NCBI GenBank assembly: GCA_945983355.1
Contig: CAMFSU010000014.1
Coordinates: forward strand, 1-49,217
Direction: 5' to 3'
Source of the DNA: an uncultured Clostridia bacterium
Lineage (GTDB): Bacteria > Bacillota > Clostridia > Oscillospirales > Acutalibacteraceae
Length of the DNA stretch: 49,217 bases
Shown here: positions 22,631 through 31,670 of the stretch, piece after piece
Position numbering within the stretch: position 1 is the first letter of the stretch
Layout of the letters: each line of letters opens with the position of its first letter
The notes under the pieces: model-generated
What the model was told of the DNA's origin: nothing
The model's input: the letters and a program-made list of their open reading frames with translations, nothing else
Databases searched by the model: none
Made by a program: the position numbers and the translations under genes

Positions 22631-24452
22631 CGTCTGTATCAATTCCTCTCGTTAGTTTCTCCATCGACAATTGCAGTTCTTCAGGAGATGCAGTTGTAAA
22701 TTGTTCAATACCGGGTGCAAGAATACTCTGTGCTTGTGAGTTCCACTCGGTTTTCGGTGCTATATAATAAAAACCATTCTCAAGGGCGTGTTCATAAAAT
22801 CCTTCGCCGAAATCGCCGTCCCATTCTTCGGGGCAAAACTCGATACGGCGTTTTACACTTGAAGCATCCCCGTCATTAACCGTAAGAAGTGTGGCGGGTA
22901 CGGCATTGGGCAGATTAAAAACAATAATCTGCTCTGAGCCACGAAATGCCCAAGTGCCTCGAATTTTGTAACTATACTCTGGATTCCAGCTCATAATACT
23001 GTACAGAGCATTGCCAAAGTGCTGACAGTTTAAGGTTTTTGAATAGATAGGTTTTTCCGGGTCGGGTCGCCATCTTATGCTGTGCGTATCCGACTTTTTG
23101 CACGGGCGGATAGCAATGCGCCGTTCAGTTGGATGCAGCAAAAGTTGAATATATGCGATGTTATCGAATTTTTGAACGCAGAACTTATTAAATGAAATTC
23201 TTTCGTTTGAAATATTGATAACGGGGCCTTCGTATCGATGCTGAAGGAAGTGGCTGCGGACAACCTGGTAACCATCAAGGTCAAATGCACAAAAAGCAGA
23301 TTTACTAATACTTTTAGTGCTACGTGGCTGGCGAACACTATTGGAAATGTCATAATAGGTGCCTGGGTCGTCATTAATCCAATGATGGTTTATTGGGATA
23401 AAGCCCGTAAATATACCCTCATCAATGACATGAAGAAGCGGAAGACCTCCACGCATATGATGCTTTCGGTTTTGCAACAGCACTTGTACAGCCTCAAACT
23501 TCTCAACAGAAATTATAGCCTCGTGGTGACCTGTATAAAGATATTGGTCTCGGTCTTGATTATTTCTTTTATGCTTATGTTCGTATAGGTCAGCCGTGAA
23601 GGTTTTCCAAGTAAGAACACTTCCGCAGTAACGCTCGTTTGTAAGAATATAGCCCACGGACCCGCTGTTCCATCCTGTGCCGCCGGACTTTGTTTCGCAG
23701 CCAATATCCGTGAGAATATCGGCTATCTGTGATTGTGACCATCCGGCAAGATAGGCATCATAGATAAAGCGGACTATTCGAGCCTCACTCTCATTTATGG
23801 TAAGGGGTGCGTATTTTATATATCTGCCGGTTACGTCCTTTGGTCTGTCATACCCCAAGGGAGCAGGTGTCAGCAACTTGCCGTCCTTAAACCGCTGTTG
23901 AAGGGACCAATTCATGGCTTCACTCTTTTTTACCGACTCTTCCTGTGCAAAGGTTGCAAGGAAGGAAAGCATAAATTCGGTGTTTTCCGAAAGAGTATAA
24001 AGGTTGTCAGTTTCAAAAAATACACCAACGGGAGGATTAAGACCTTTCAGCATACGAATAAGTGATATGCAATCAACGAGGTTTCTCGCAAATCGAGATA
24101 CGCTTTTTGTTATAATAAGGTCATATTTCCCGCGTTTGCACTCCTCAATCATTTCATTGAATTGGTCTCTGTTTTTCAATGAAGTACCCGAAATGCCTTC
24201 ATCAGCATAGATGTGCCTTAACTCCCAATTAGGGTGGTCTTCTACGAGTTGACGATAATGTGCCTGCTGAAGTTCAAAGGAGGATAACTGTTCATCGTTA
24301 TCCGTAGAAACACGGCAATATGCACATACACGATAAATGTGACCCTCACTATATAAATCGGCTTTGGGTTTCGCAGGAATAAATGTTCTGCTACTTTCAT
24401 CTACCGTTTGATAAATTTGTCGAAGTTGCTCTCGCTCTTGCGTATTTGCCAT
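22611..24452 (-). CDS. Large serine recombinase with atypical C-terminal domain
   Basis: 613 residues. The resolvase/invertase catalytic domain (about 40-185) has nucleophile Ser49 in AYCRVSTD, DEGISGTS, and the active-site Arg segment SVSRFARN (about 118). The Recombinase domain (about 200-310) contains LGYDRP and NERYCGSV. The usual Cys zinc ribbon and coiled coil are absent. After HVIDEGIFTGFIPI comes a domain (about 395-560: LDGYQVVRSHF, HPTERRIAIRPC, HSIRWRPDP, FNLPNA) repeated in the next three genes. All catalytic motifs look intact. GAGGGCGGG lies before the ATG. It probably excises or integrates the island or a part of it (inference). Confidence 0.88.
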   Translation of the reverse strand: MANTQEREQLRQIYQTVDESSRTFIPAKPKADLYSEGHIYRVCAYCRVSTDNDEQLSSFELQQAHYRQLVEDHPNWELRHIYADEGISGTSLKNRDQFNEMIEECKRGKYDLIITKSVSRFARNLVDCISLIRMLKGLNPPVGVFFETDNLYTLSENTEFMLSFLATFAQEESVKKSEAMNWSLQQRFKDGKLLTPAPLGYDRPKDVTGRYIKYAPLTINESEARIVRFIYDAYLAGWSQSQIADILTDIGCETKSGGTGWNSGSVGYILTNERYCGSVLTWKTFTADLYEHKHKRNNQDRDQYLYTGHHEAIISVEKFEAVQVLLQNRKHHMRGGLPLLHVIDEGIFTGFIPINHHWINDDPGTYYDISNSVRQPRSTKSISKSAFCAFDLDGYQVVRSHFLQHRYEGPVINISNERISFNKFCVQKFDNIAYIQLLLHPTERRIAIRPCKKSDTHSIRWRPDPEKPIYSKTLNCQHFGNALYSIMSWNPEYSYKIRGTWAFRGSEQIIVFNLPNAVPATLLTVNDGDASSVKRRIEFCPEEWDGDFGEGFYEHALENGFYYIAPKTEWNSQAQSILAPGIEQFTTASPEELQLSMEKLTRGIDTDDGHDTD

Positions 24453-24467
24453 AATCCCGCCCTCTTA

Positions 24468-25499
24468 CTAATCTGTGCTACTTTTTGGCAACTGCCAGTA
24501 CCAGCCACCATCTTTCTTTATCGACCTAATACCCATCTGCTTTTTTATATTCATAATAGTTCGTTCACTTATATTTTCTTTACTGAACATAGTGCGAATT
24601 TCCGAAACGGCAACCGGTCCATCGGCAAGTATCACTCGAAGGATATCGGCTGCTCGTGCCTGCTTTGTGGTTTTCTCCTGTATATCATATGAGAGTTGAG
24701 AACCTTCGTATTTATCGGGGTTAATGTCCAACCACTCTAATTTCCGTGATGCATCAACGGAGAAAAACAAATCTTTACCTTTTGGAGAAAGGCTACTTTT
24801 TACATGGTGAATAACGGAAATTGAATCGTCCTGCAAATGCTCAACTTGAATTACACTTCGAGCTGCTGCCACAAGGTCTATACTTCCAAGGCTACGATAT
24901 AATTCCTTTGAGCTTTGCTTTTTGTTAAGGTGTCCAATTAAGACTACGGCGCAATCATACATTGCAGCCCATAAAGCAAGCTGTCGTAGCACCTTTCTTA
25001 GCCGAGAGACGCTTGCAATATCGGTTTCTCCAAGGTATGCCTGTATGGGGTCGATAACTAAAAGTTTAGCATTAAAATCAGCAATAGCCCTACGGACAGA
25101 GTCATCATTAAGGGTTATAAAATTTGTTTCCTCATCTAAAAAAGCCACATTGGAACAATCTGCCCCAGCAGCTGTCAAACGAGGCTTTATTGTGTCACTT
25201 AATCCATCTTCAGAACATTGATAGATAACGTGCATCGGTTTTTTCGGTTTTCTGCCGTCAGGAGCAGCCGTTCCGTTAGAAACAGCGGAAATAATATTCA
25301 TCATAAGGGTGGATTTGCCACAACCTGGGTCGCCCTGTATTAATGTGATTTTTCCAAAAGGGATATACGGATACCACAGCCAGTCAACTGATGTTTCCGA
25401 TATACTACTGTAAAGTTTCAACTGACCGTCACATAAATCAAGCATCGTCTTATCCTTCCCGAAACGCCAAATTTCGCTCCTTTTGGTAATATCATTCAT
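24468..25499 (-). CDS. RecA-fold (AAA_25/RepA-like) ATPase
   Basis: 343 residues. Walker A QGDPGCGKSTLMMN (about 54-67), Walker B LLVIDPIQAYLG (about 145), sensor HLNKKQSS. The C-terminus is a winged helix (about 290-335, ISERTIMNIKKQMGI). It resembles the hexameric RepA-type helicase/primase-loader ATPases of plasmids and phages. It is first in the recombinase operon, 15 nt upstream of the recombinase. The ATG at 25499 lacks a good ribosome site; ATG at 25445 has GGAAGGA upstream and may be the real start. It could serve island replication or recombinase assembly. Confidence 0.75.
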   Translation of the reverse strand: MNDITKRSEIWRFGKDKTMLDLCDGQLKLYSSISETSVDWLWYPYIPFGKITLIQGDPGCGKSTLMMNIISAVSNGTAAPDGRKPKKPMHVIYQCSEDGLSDTIKPRLTAAGADCSNVAFLDEETNFITLNDDSVRRAIADFNAKLLVIDPIQAYLGETDIASVSRLRKVLRQLALWAAMYDCAVVLIGHLNKKQSSKELYRSLGSIDLVAAARSVIQVEHLQDDSISVIHHVKSSLSPKGKDLFFSVDASRKLEWLDINPDKYEGSQLSYDIQEKTTKQARAADILRVILADGPVAVSEIRTMFSKENISERTIMNIKKQMGIRSIKKDGGWYWQLPKSSTD

Positions 25500-25556
25500 A
25501 TTTTAAACTGCATCGTTGCTTTTTGCCATAAACCACAACTTACATTTTTTGCGATG

Positions 25557-25584
25557 TGTATAGTAGTAATTTACATTTTGTCAA
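25557..25584 (-). promoter_or_regulatory. Promoter of the recombinase operon
   Basis: Minus strand TTGACA (25584-25579), 16 nt, TATACA (25562-25557). The direct repeats AATGTAAATTAC and AATGTAAGTTGT around it are candidate sites for the divergent XRE regulator. Confidence 0.65.
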
Positions 25585-25710
25585 GGTTGCAAAATGCGGG
25601 GAGAGTATTTGCATTGTCACCTTGCATTCTTGAAATATACAGCGTTGCTATGTGCAAAAGTTAGAGTTAATATATGATGACCTTGATGGCCCCAGAGAAT
25701 GGAGGACTAA

Positions 25711-26055
25711 ATGATAGATTGCGAAAGCATCGGCGCCAGAATACGGTGCCACAGAAGAAAAAATGGCCTGTCGCAAGAAGAACTTGCTGAACAGGCCGAA
25801 ACAAGCAGGGTTTACATTAGTAACATTGAACGTGGGGAGGCAACCCCAAGTCTGGAGGTAATACTTAATATTGCCAATGCACTGTGTGTATCTGCGGATG
25901 ATTTACTTGCCGGGAATCTACTTTCTTCGAACACGGATAGCACGGAAACAGAAATGGATATTTTGTTTGATTGTTCGCAAGAAGAAAGTCACATCCTTTT
26001 AGAGAATATGCGTGCATTGAAACAGCTTCTTCGAAGATACAAAATTACAAAATAA
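25711..26055 (+). CDS. XRE-family regulator, divergent to the recombinase operon
   Basis: 114 residues. The HTH_3 domain (about 8-63) contains RRKNGLSQEELAEQAETSRVY and SNIERGEATPSLEVILNIANAL. The acidic C-terminal segment is a probable dimer or ligand region. TGGAGG lies 7 nt before the ATG. It sits head-to-head with the ATPase-recombinase operon, so it is the likely repressor of that operon and of itself. Confidence 0.85.
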   Translation: MIDCESIGARIRCHRRKNGLSQEELAEQAETSRVYISNIERGEATPSLEVILNIANALCVSADDLLAGNLLSSNTDSTETEMDILFDCSQEESHILLENMRALKQLLRRYKITK

Positions 26056-26108
26056 ATGCAACTGGGTCACCAAGGCGCATCTGCACTCCGATGGGGGTGC
26101 TGTTTGCG

Positions 26109-27520
26109 TTACACGGCAGATATATCAATTGCCGTTCCATTCTTGAATAAAAAGGTAATTCTATTATCCTTGTGAACTGTTGCTGTTTCCAATAGTGAAA
26201 TCCACAGCTTTTCGTCCCAGTGTTCGAGGACGAGAGGCTGTTTTTCTATGGTGCCGATGAAAATGCGGAATTCTCGGTCGTGCTGCATCCGGCTATCCCT
26301 TTCTGTGGTTACGAATTTGAGCCGTTTTTGGGTCCTTTCATATCGGCTAACCAGGCTATTATATTTTTTGGTGTATTCCTCTTGGGATTGTTCCTTTGAG
26401 GCATTGTCCTTGATGCATTGGCTCACCAGCTCGGCAATTACCTGGAGTTCCTCGTTCAGCCTATCGATTTCCGCATTCTGCTCCGTGCAGTCGCACACCA
26501 AAGACCTCATAGCCTCGCAGGCTTTAAGGAGTATATCTCGGTCAGCCATTAAGGTGTTGTATGCTTTAAGGAACATCTGCTGTATGGTTTCGGTGTCGAG
26601 TGTCGGTGTTTCGCACTTTGACTCACCACCGAACTTGTGATTACAGCGCCATATTTCTCTGCGGTAAGGGTCGTTTGAATGCCAGGTCTTTTTGCCGTAA
26701 AAGCAACCACAATCACCGCAGATGAGCTTGCTTGCAAAGATGCTCATTCCGCTATAACCATGCCCCAGACTTTTTCTTCGTGCAATCTCGTTCTGAACCA
26801 TATCGAAGTCCATCGGTGTTATGATTGCCGGATGGCTGCCCTCGACATAGTATTGGGGTATTTCACCCTCGTTGACCTTTTGCTTTTTCGTGAGGAAGTC
26901 CACAGTATATTTCTTCTGTAATAATGCATCGCCCTTGTATTTTTCGTTTTGTAAGATGCTCAAGATGGTGCTTTGACTCCATTTGGTTTTACCGCTTGGG
27001 GTCGGTATTCCGAGGGCGTCAAGGTGCTTGCAAATGCCGGACGGGGTTTTGCCCTCAAGGAACATTTTGTAAATCAGCCGAACCACCTCTGCCTCTTTTT
27101 CATTGATGACGGGCTGTCCATCCTCGCCACGGTCATAACCGAGGAAGTGGCTAAACGGCATCGTAACTTTGCCATCAGCGAACCTTTTACGCTGACCCCA
27201 GGTAACGTTCTCGGAAATGCTACGGCTTTCCTCCTGGGCAAGGCTCGACATAATGGTTATGAGAAGTTCGCCCTTGCTGTCAAAGGTGTAAATGTTTTCC
27301 TTTTCAAAGAAAACCTCAACGTGGTGTTCTTTAAGGGTTCTAACGGTAACAAGGCTATCGACAGTATTGCGGGCAAAACGGCTCACACTTTTAGTTACAA
27401 TCAAATCAATTTTGCCTGCCAAGGCATCGGCTATCATTTCATTGAAGCCCTCACGGCGTTTAGTGTTCGTGCCGGAAATGCCCTCATCGGTATAAACTTT
27501 TACAAACTCCCAATGCGGTA
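26109..27520 (-). pseudogene. Serine recombinase lacking its N-terminus
   Basis: Coding is recognisable from about PHWEFVKVYTDEGISG to the C-terminus. It has the rest of the resolvase domain (SVSRFARNT), the Recombinase domain (FLGYDRGEDG, NEKYKGDALLQ), a zinc ribbon (CGDCGCF, WRCNHKFGG, CETP) and coiled coil. It is thus a typical large serine recombinase, unlike the one at 22611. The first 60 or so residues, including the nucleophile Ser, are gone. At about 27515-27520 the sequence switches to a phage tail gene in another frame. The frame formally opens at 27599, but those residues are out-of-frame tail-gene sequence. Inactive. Confidence 0.8.
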
Positions 27521-27876
27521 ATTGTGCCGATGGAAGTTCCGCTGTAAGTACCGCTGAATCGCCAGGATGCCGACAGAGCCACACCCGTTTTCGTACCATT
27601 ACTGTTGTGGTTTACACGAACAGTATAGGTTTTGAGCAAGGTCGTATCATATCCTGCCACATCATCGCTGATTGCAGCGGCAGTATAGGTTTCGGATACG
27701 CCATTGATGGATACCGTAGAGTCGGAACGAGAGCCAACCGAAATGGTGTAATACTTCAAATAAACCTTGAGGGTTACATCGGAGTAGTTGCCCGTTACGC
27801 TTTGGGTCGCAGACCAGGTGCAGTACAGGCCGAAGTTGTTTACGGGATATTTATAAAAAGAACCGCTTAATGCCAT
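27484..27876 (-). pseudogene. Phage tail/minor structural protein, 3'-truncated
   Basis: The N-terminal 120 residues resemble a DUF859-type siphovirus structural protein: Ser/Thr/Gly-rich beta repeats such as SGTYSGTSIGTITALG. The frame runs into the recombinase remnant at about 27518 and stops at 27484. The usual protein is several times longer. AGGAGGT precedes the ATG. It follows the coiled-coil tail gene by 14 nt. Confidence 0.6.
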
Positions 27877-27890
27877 AAAGCTGTACCTCC

Positions 27891-28979
27891 TTAGTCAAGA
27901 ATTACAATGTTCAAGCCTTCCGAAGCGGTCGGCATAGGCACGAACTTGGTTTTGCCAACGGTCAATTCACCATCAACCGTGGTCTTTTTTGTTATGGTTT
28001 CGTCCTTATTAAGGGTAAAAATCTTCTCCTCATTGTAGTAGCCGGAGAACTCGGTGTTGTTGATAACCGTCCTCTGTGCGGAGTCTGCATTGGAAACCTC
28101 AATACCACGGCGGTCGATTTTAACCTCTGTGGTATAAATCTCATTAGGAGCGGGAGTCCACTTGTGAACTGTCGTACCTTCCGCAAGGATGATGTCGGCA
28201 ATATACAAACTCGCAAGTCGGTTATATGCGTAAATGGTAATAGTGCCGTCTTGAACGTCGTCGATAACAGCCGAATATTCCGTCCAATCGAAGGTGGAGG
28301 TTGTGCTGAAAAGGTACTTTATTTTTGAGCCGTTGTATTTGATATAAAAATACGAACTGTACCCCGATGTCGTTTTCTTGGCACGGAGTGAAATGGTGTA
28401 GGAAGTTCCCGTTACCGCCCCCGTTACCACTTGCTTGAGGGTTGAAGAATCACTCAAAACAAAGCAAGAATTAGCGGTTGTGTTGTTTTGGGCATCGGTG
28501 CTGCTGTCGGTGGAAACTGTGCCGGAGGTAATCCAATCATCGGTTAGACCATTAAGTCCCGAAGAATTATGGATATAATTGATACCTCCTGCGAACTGCT
28601 CCTGCATCGTAATGGACAAGCCGTCAACCGAATGCTCAAGCTCGGAAACCTTGCTCTGCATTTCAAGCACCTTGGATTGTTCGTTACCAAGGTCATCCTC
28701 CAAGGTTTCAACTGTTTCTGTCAGCGTACCGACATAGGAGTTAAGACCATCTACGCTGTTTTGAAACTCACCGAATTTGGTGGTGTGGGTGGACACGGTT
28801 TCTCGTAGGTCATCCAAATTGTTCTGCACGACCCAGCCTTGTCCGTCCCACACCATCGTTTCGGGAGGGGTTGTAGCGGTGTTAACCCACAACTGACCTT
28901 CGTAAGGGTTCTCCGGCGGCATATCGGACGCAACGACATCGTTGATATGAATGATGGTATACTGTGCGACAGCCGTCAT
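27891..28979 (-). CDS. Phage tail fibre-like protein with coiled coil
   Basis: 362 residues. An N-terminal segment ENPYEGQLWVNTATTPPETMVWDGQGW (in two parts) is typical of phage minor tail proteins. A long coiled coil follows (about 55-130). A beta-rich domain (about 135-270, INYIHNSSGLNG then YTISLRAKK then STFDWTEYSAVI) resembles carbohydrate-binding modules. The C-terminus carries a short conserved IDRRGIEVSN segment. AAGGAGG precedes the ATG. It probably forms a receptor-binding part of a siphovirus tail. Confidence 0.7.
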   Translation of the reverse strand: MTAVAQYTIIHINDVVASDMPPENPYEGQLWVNTATTPPETMVWDGQGWVVQNNLDDLRETVSTHTTKFGEFQNSVDGLNSYVGTLTETVETLEDDLGNEQSKVLEMQSKVSELEHSVDGLSITMQEQFAGGINYIHNSSGLNGLTDDWITSGTVSTDSSTDAQNNTTANSCFVLSDSSTLKQVVTGAVTGTSYTISLRAKKTTSGYSSYFYIKYNGSKIKYLFSTTSTFDWTEYSAVIDDVQDGTITIYAYNRLASLYIADIILAEGTTVHKWTPAPNEIYTTEVKIDRRGIEVSNADSAQRTVINNTEFSGYYNEEKIFTLNKDETITKKTTVDGELTVGKTKFVPMPTASEGLNIVILD

Positions 28980-28991
28980 AAAAGTCCCTCC

Positions 28992-30071
28992 TTACAGCGT
29001 TACAACCACCATAAAGGTTGCTTTTGTGGAAACATCGGAAGTGGAAACCGACAGCGTTTTGCCGGTCTTTGAGCCGGAAGTTCCCCAAGAGGTGTCGATA
29101 GCACCGTCCTTGTTATACTTCGTCCAAGTATAGGTGCCTTTGCCCTCGGCATCGATTTCCGCACCCGCCTGGTAAACAACTGCGGTAAGCACCGTAGAAC
29201 CTTGGCCGTTCTTAAAGACATCGCCGCCCGTGGAGGTAACAATGACCTGGATGGGGTCGGAGTTGTCGATGAAGGTCGCAACATCGGTGAAGGTGCTGTT
29301 GTAGGTGTTGGAAGTGGAATCCGAGTCGGTTGCCACGCAGCGGAACACCGCATAGCTGTCAACGGCAGCCGCATACACAGTAAGAGTTGCCGTGGTGGTG
29401 CCAGTATATTTGCCCGTGGTATCGGAGAGCTTTCTCCAACCGATGCCAAAAGAGGCATCATAGCCGGAAGAAGTGGTAGCGGTAACGGTGCTATCCATAA
29501 TGGCCCACTTGTAGGTAACGTTTGTGGTATCCACAGTAGAACCGCGCCACAGCTCTGCCTTTGCAGTAAGAGTTGCGACTTCGGTATTTTTAAAGACGTT
29601 ACCGTTGGGAGTGGTTACGAGCAGGTCAACGATACCACCGCCGTTGACAACTCTGCTAAAGGAAATTGTCAGCGGATGAGTAATGGAAAGACCCGTAGAT
29701 GCATCCTTGTAGGTGATTACGCAGCGGTAATCAATACCGGTTAAACCTGCCATCACGTTAGCCTTTACGGTCAAAATATGGCTCTTTGCACCGCTCAAAG
29801 CATAGTTGCCGGAACTTGTAATGGCGGTAGTGGAACTACCCACATACCACTTAACAGAGGTAACCGCAGCGGATGTGATTTGGTCGGTAGTTGTACCGAT
29901 AACATAAAGGCTGGGAGTTAAGACCAGGTTGGTCTTTGACCAGTCGGGAGTGTAGGTCGCATTGTCGGGGTTATACATCTGCGACTTCACGTGGTTTGAG
30001 CCAATATAACCTGTGAGGGTTAAGGCGTCATTGTAGTCAATAATCGTAAACTGACCTTGTGCTTTACTCAT
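28992..30071 (-). CDS. Phage tail protein with Ig-like repeats
   Basis: 359 residues, all-beta and Thr/Ser/Val-rich. At least three Ig-like (Big-type) units are seen, with repeated NGNVFKNTEVATLTAKAELW, GGDVFKNGQGSTVLTAVVY and TATLTVYAAAVDSYAVFRC. The N-terminus SKAQGQFTIIDYNDALTLTG is a phage tail-spike lead-in. ATG at 30071 is chosen because AAGGAGGA lies 7 nt upstream; the longer frame runs through the preceding small gene. It is probably a tail tip or fibre component. Confidence 0.7.
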   Translation of the reverse strand: MSKAQGQFTIIDYNDALTLTGYIGSNHVKSQMYNPDNATYTPDWSKTNLVLTPSLYVIGTTTDQITSAAVTSVKWYVGSSTTAITSSGNYALSGAKSHILTVKANVMAGLTGIDYRCVITYKDASTGLSITHPLTISFSRVVNGGGIVDLLVTTPNGNVFKNTEVATLTAKAELWRGSTVDTTNVTYKWAIMDSTVTATTSSGYDASFGIGWRKLSDTTGKYTGTTTATLTVYAAAVDSYAVFRCVATDSDSTSNTYNSTFTDVATFIDNSDPIQVIVTSTGGDVFKNGQGSTVLTAVVYQAGAEIDAEGKGTYTWTKYNKDGAIDTSWGTSGSKTGKTLSVSTSDVSTKATFMVVVTL

Positions 30072-30090
30072 AGGAAAATCCTCCTTATAT

Positions 30091-30240
30091 TCAGCCGAGC
30101 AGGCTGTTTCTTGTTGTAGTGTCGATGAGGTCACAGAAGAAGGTTGCTCGTACCTTGACATCATCGGAGGTTATTTCGATGAATTTTGTTCCACCGAAGT
30201 GAGCATCATTCCACAGCTTATCTGCTTCGGCATAGGTCAT
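30091..30240 (-). CDS. Small phage protein, 49 residues
   Basis: The ATG overlaps the upstream stop as ATGA. Codons run MTYAEADKLWND...NSLLG to a TGA 19 nt before the next start. GGAG sits within the upstream coding end, at very short spacing. The protein is mostly helical at first, then TKFIEITSDDVKVRATFF. It fits the tight spacing of the operon and is likely real, though I know no family for it. Confidence 0.55.
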   Translation of the reverse strand: MTYAEADKLWNDAHFGGTKFIEITSDDVKVRATFFCDLIDTTTRNSLLG

Positions 30241-30578
30241 TCCTCCATTTCATAGTTTTTAGCCACATCCACGACATAATGGAAGTAGCCCGTTTCAGTT
30301 TCATAACCGATATATCTGCGGTCGGTTATGGTAAAATCCGCGCCGAGAAAGGCACGGACAATTGCGTTCTTTTCCTTGGTATAACTATCCTTTGCATAAA
30401 GGGAGAGCCGTGCCTCCTGCACTTCGGCAAGGGGGCGGTTATCTCCGTGTACCGCAAAGGTGTCCACCAAAGGCTCAATAACGATATATTTGTCCGGGGG
30501 CGTATCTTTAAACACTCCCGTTTCAAAGGGTATACCAAGGGTGTCGAGAACCGCATTGATATCCTTAAGCAGACTCAT
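30237..30578 (-). CDS. Phage tail terminator-like protein
   Basis: 113 residues. Its position after the gp10-like gene and its pattern (DINAVLDTLGIPFETGVFKD..PDKYIVIEPL..RLSLYAK) fit the small tail-completion/terminator proteins of HK97-like siphoviruses. AGGAGG precedes the ATG, and the start overlaps the upstream stop by 4 nt. Confidence 0.55.
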   Translation of the reverse strand: MSLLKDINAVLDTLGIPFETGVFKDTPPDKYIVIEPLVDTFAVHGDNRPLAEVQEARLSLYAKDSYTKEKNAIVRAFLGADFTITDRRYIGYETETGYFHYVVDVAKNYEMEE

Positions 30579-31006
30579 ATTTTATCGACCTCCTCTTGGA
30601 ATTTTCGCTTCATAGCATCTTCCGCAGCCGCTTTGCTTGCGGATTTGGCAGGATTCAAAAACGGCTTTGCTCGTTGACCGCTTTTTCCGTATTCGAGAAT
30701 ATTTGCGATTTTTGCGTTGCTACCACCATCAGAACGAGGCTCGGAAAAGCCAAGTTTGATATTGTGGTTGCCGTTTTTATCCACCTTAACCGGGGTAAGA
30801 CCGAGGGAGCGTTCCAATTCGCCCGTGGTACGGGAATCGTAAGCTGTACCGCTACCGATGACAGAGGCAAGGTTGCTCTTGGTTTTTGCCAAAACAATCT
30901 CACCGCCAGCCTCCAAAACACGCTCGGAGATTTCATCGGTTCTGCTACCCAGGCGGGATAGCTTTTCAAGGAAATCATCCGGCATTTGAATATCAGCTTT
31001 TGCCAC
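30575..31006 (-). CDS. HK97 gp10-like phage protein
   Basis: 143 residues. The helical N-terminal MPDDFLEKLSRLGSRTDEISERVLEAGGEIV and C-terminal ILEYGKSGQRAKPFLNPA match the HK97 gp10-like head-tail connection family. GTG at 31006 is chosen (AAGGTGG upstream, 14-nt overlap with the previous gene); the frame is open further upstream but that would overlap more. Confidence 0.75.
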   Translation of the reverse strand: MAKADIQMPDDFLEKLSRLGSRTDEISERVLEAGGEIVLAKTKSNLASVIGSGTAYDSRTTGELERSLGLTPVKVDKNGNHNIKLGFSEPRSDGGSNAKIANILEYGKSGQRAKPFLNPAKSASKAAAEDAMKRKFQEEVDKI

Positions 31007-31334
31007 TGGTCGACACCACCTTTTTTGCAAGAACCTCAATATACATCCCACGACCTTTGACATCCTCCACGGAGGTGATGTCGTATTTATCACCATCACA
31101 GGCGATAATAAGGTCGGTGGTTATATTAAGATCGGGTATGCAGCGAAAACGGAAAAGGTCAGTAGCCTCCGAAAAGGCTGCCAGGTTTGCCCACCGCTGT
31201 GAGCCGTGCCGACCTTCACGATAAGCACGGACAGAAGCCAAACAATCATAAACTGTGGTGGAAAAACCTTCTTCGTCCTTTTCCTTTCGCATAATAACGA
31301 TGTCCACGGGGGTTCTCATTTTACCGAAACTCAT
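30993..31334 (-). CDS. Phage head closure / head-tail adaptor
   Basis: 113 residues, beta-rich. MRTPVDIVIMRKEKDEEGF at the start, CLASVRAYREGRHGSQRW and the terminal KGRGMYIEVLAKKVV fit the head-tail adaptor family (gp16/SPP1-like). GGAAGGTG precedes the ATG. It lies between the gp6-like connector and the gp10-like gene, the standard siphovirus order. Confidence 0.7.
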   Translation of the reverse strand: MSFGKMRTPVDIVIMRKEKDEEGFSTTVYDCLASVRAYREGRHGSQRWANLAAFSEATDLFRFRCIPDLNITTDLIIACDGDKYDITSVEDVKGRGMYIEVLAKKVVSTSGKS

Positions 31335-31335
31335 A

Positions 31336-31647
31336 TCACACCTTCCAATCTCGGTCGAGCCTTAACAGAAGATTGACCGTGTTCCATACTTGCTGTGCCG
31401 CCTGGGGATTGTCTTGGAAAAAGCCGCCTGTGCTGCCATCCCTGGACTCGTAAAAGTGGGATGACAGCATTATTACGGCTTGTTCCGTTGTAGGCGGCAT
31501 AGGATTTTCGGAGTAATATCCGCTTGGAATGTGCTGATAACTTTCGGCATAGGAAACAGCGGCGGTGATGTATCCCTTCAGTAAGGGGTCATCAGCCTCG
31601 TGTTCCAGTATTAAGTTTTGCTTGACCTTTGCGAGAAGTTCATCCAT
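31336..31647 (-). CDS. Phage gp6-like head-tail connector
   Basis: 103 residues. LLAKVKQNLILEHEADDPLLKGYITAAVSYAESYQ and AVIMLSSHFYESRD are the hallmark helices of the HK97 gp6/DNA-packaging connector family. ATG at 31647 has GGAGG 8 nt upstream; a GTG 9 nt earlier is possible. It follows the capsid 3' remnant directly. Confidence 0.8.
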   Translation of the reverse strand: MDELLAKVKQNLILEHEADDPLLKGYITAAVSYAESYQHIPSGYYSENPMPPTTEQAVIMLSSHFYESRDGSTGGFFQDNPQAAQQVWNTVNLLLRLDRDWKV

Positions 31648-31670
31648 CACCGCCACCTCCTTTCATTAGG

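Noticed and set aside
27484-27599. N-terminal extension of the second serine recombinase
   Set aside because: Those residues are an out-of-frame reading of the phage tail gene. The recombinase homology begins only at about 27518.
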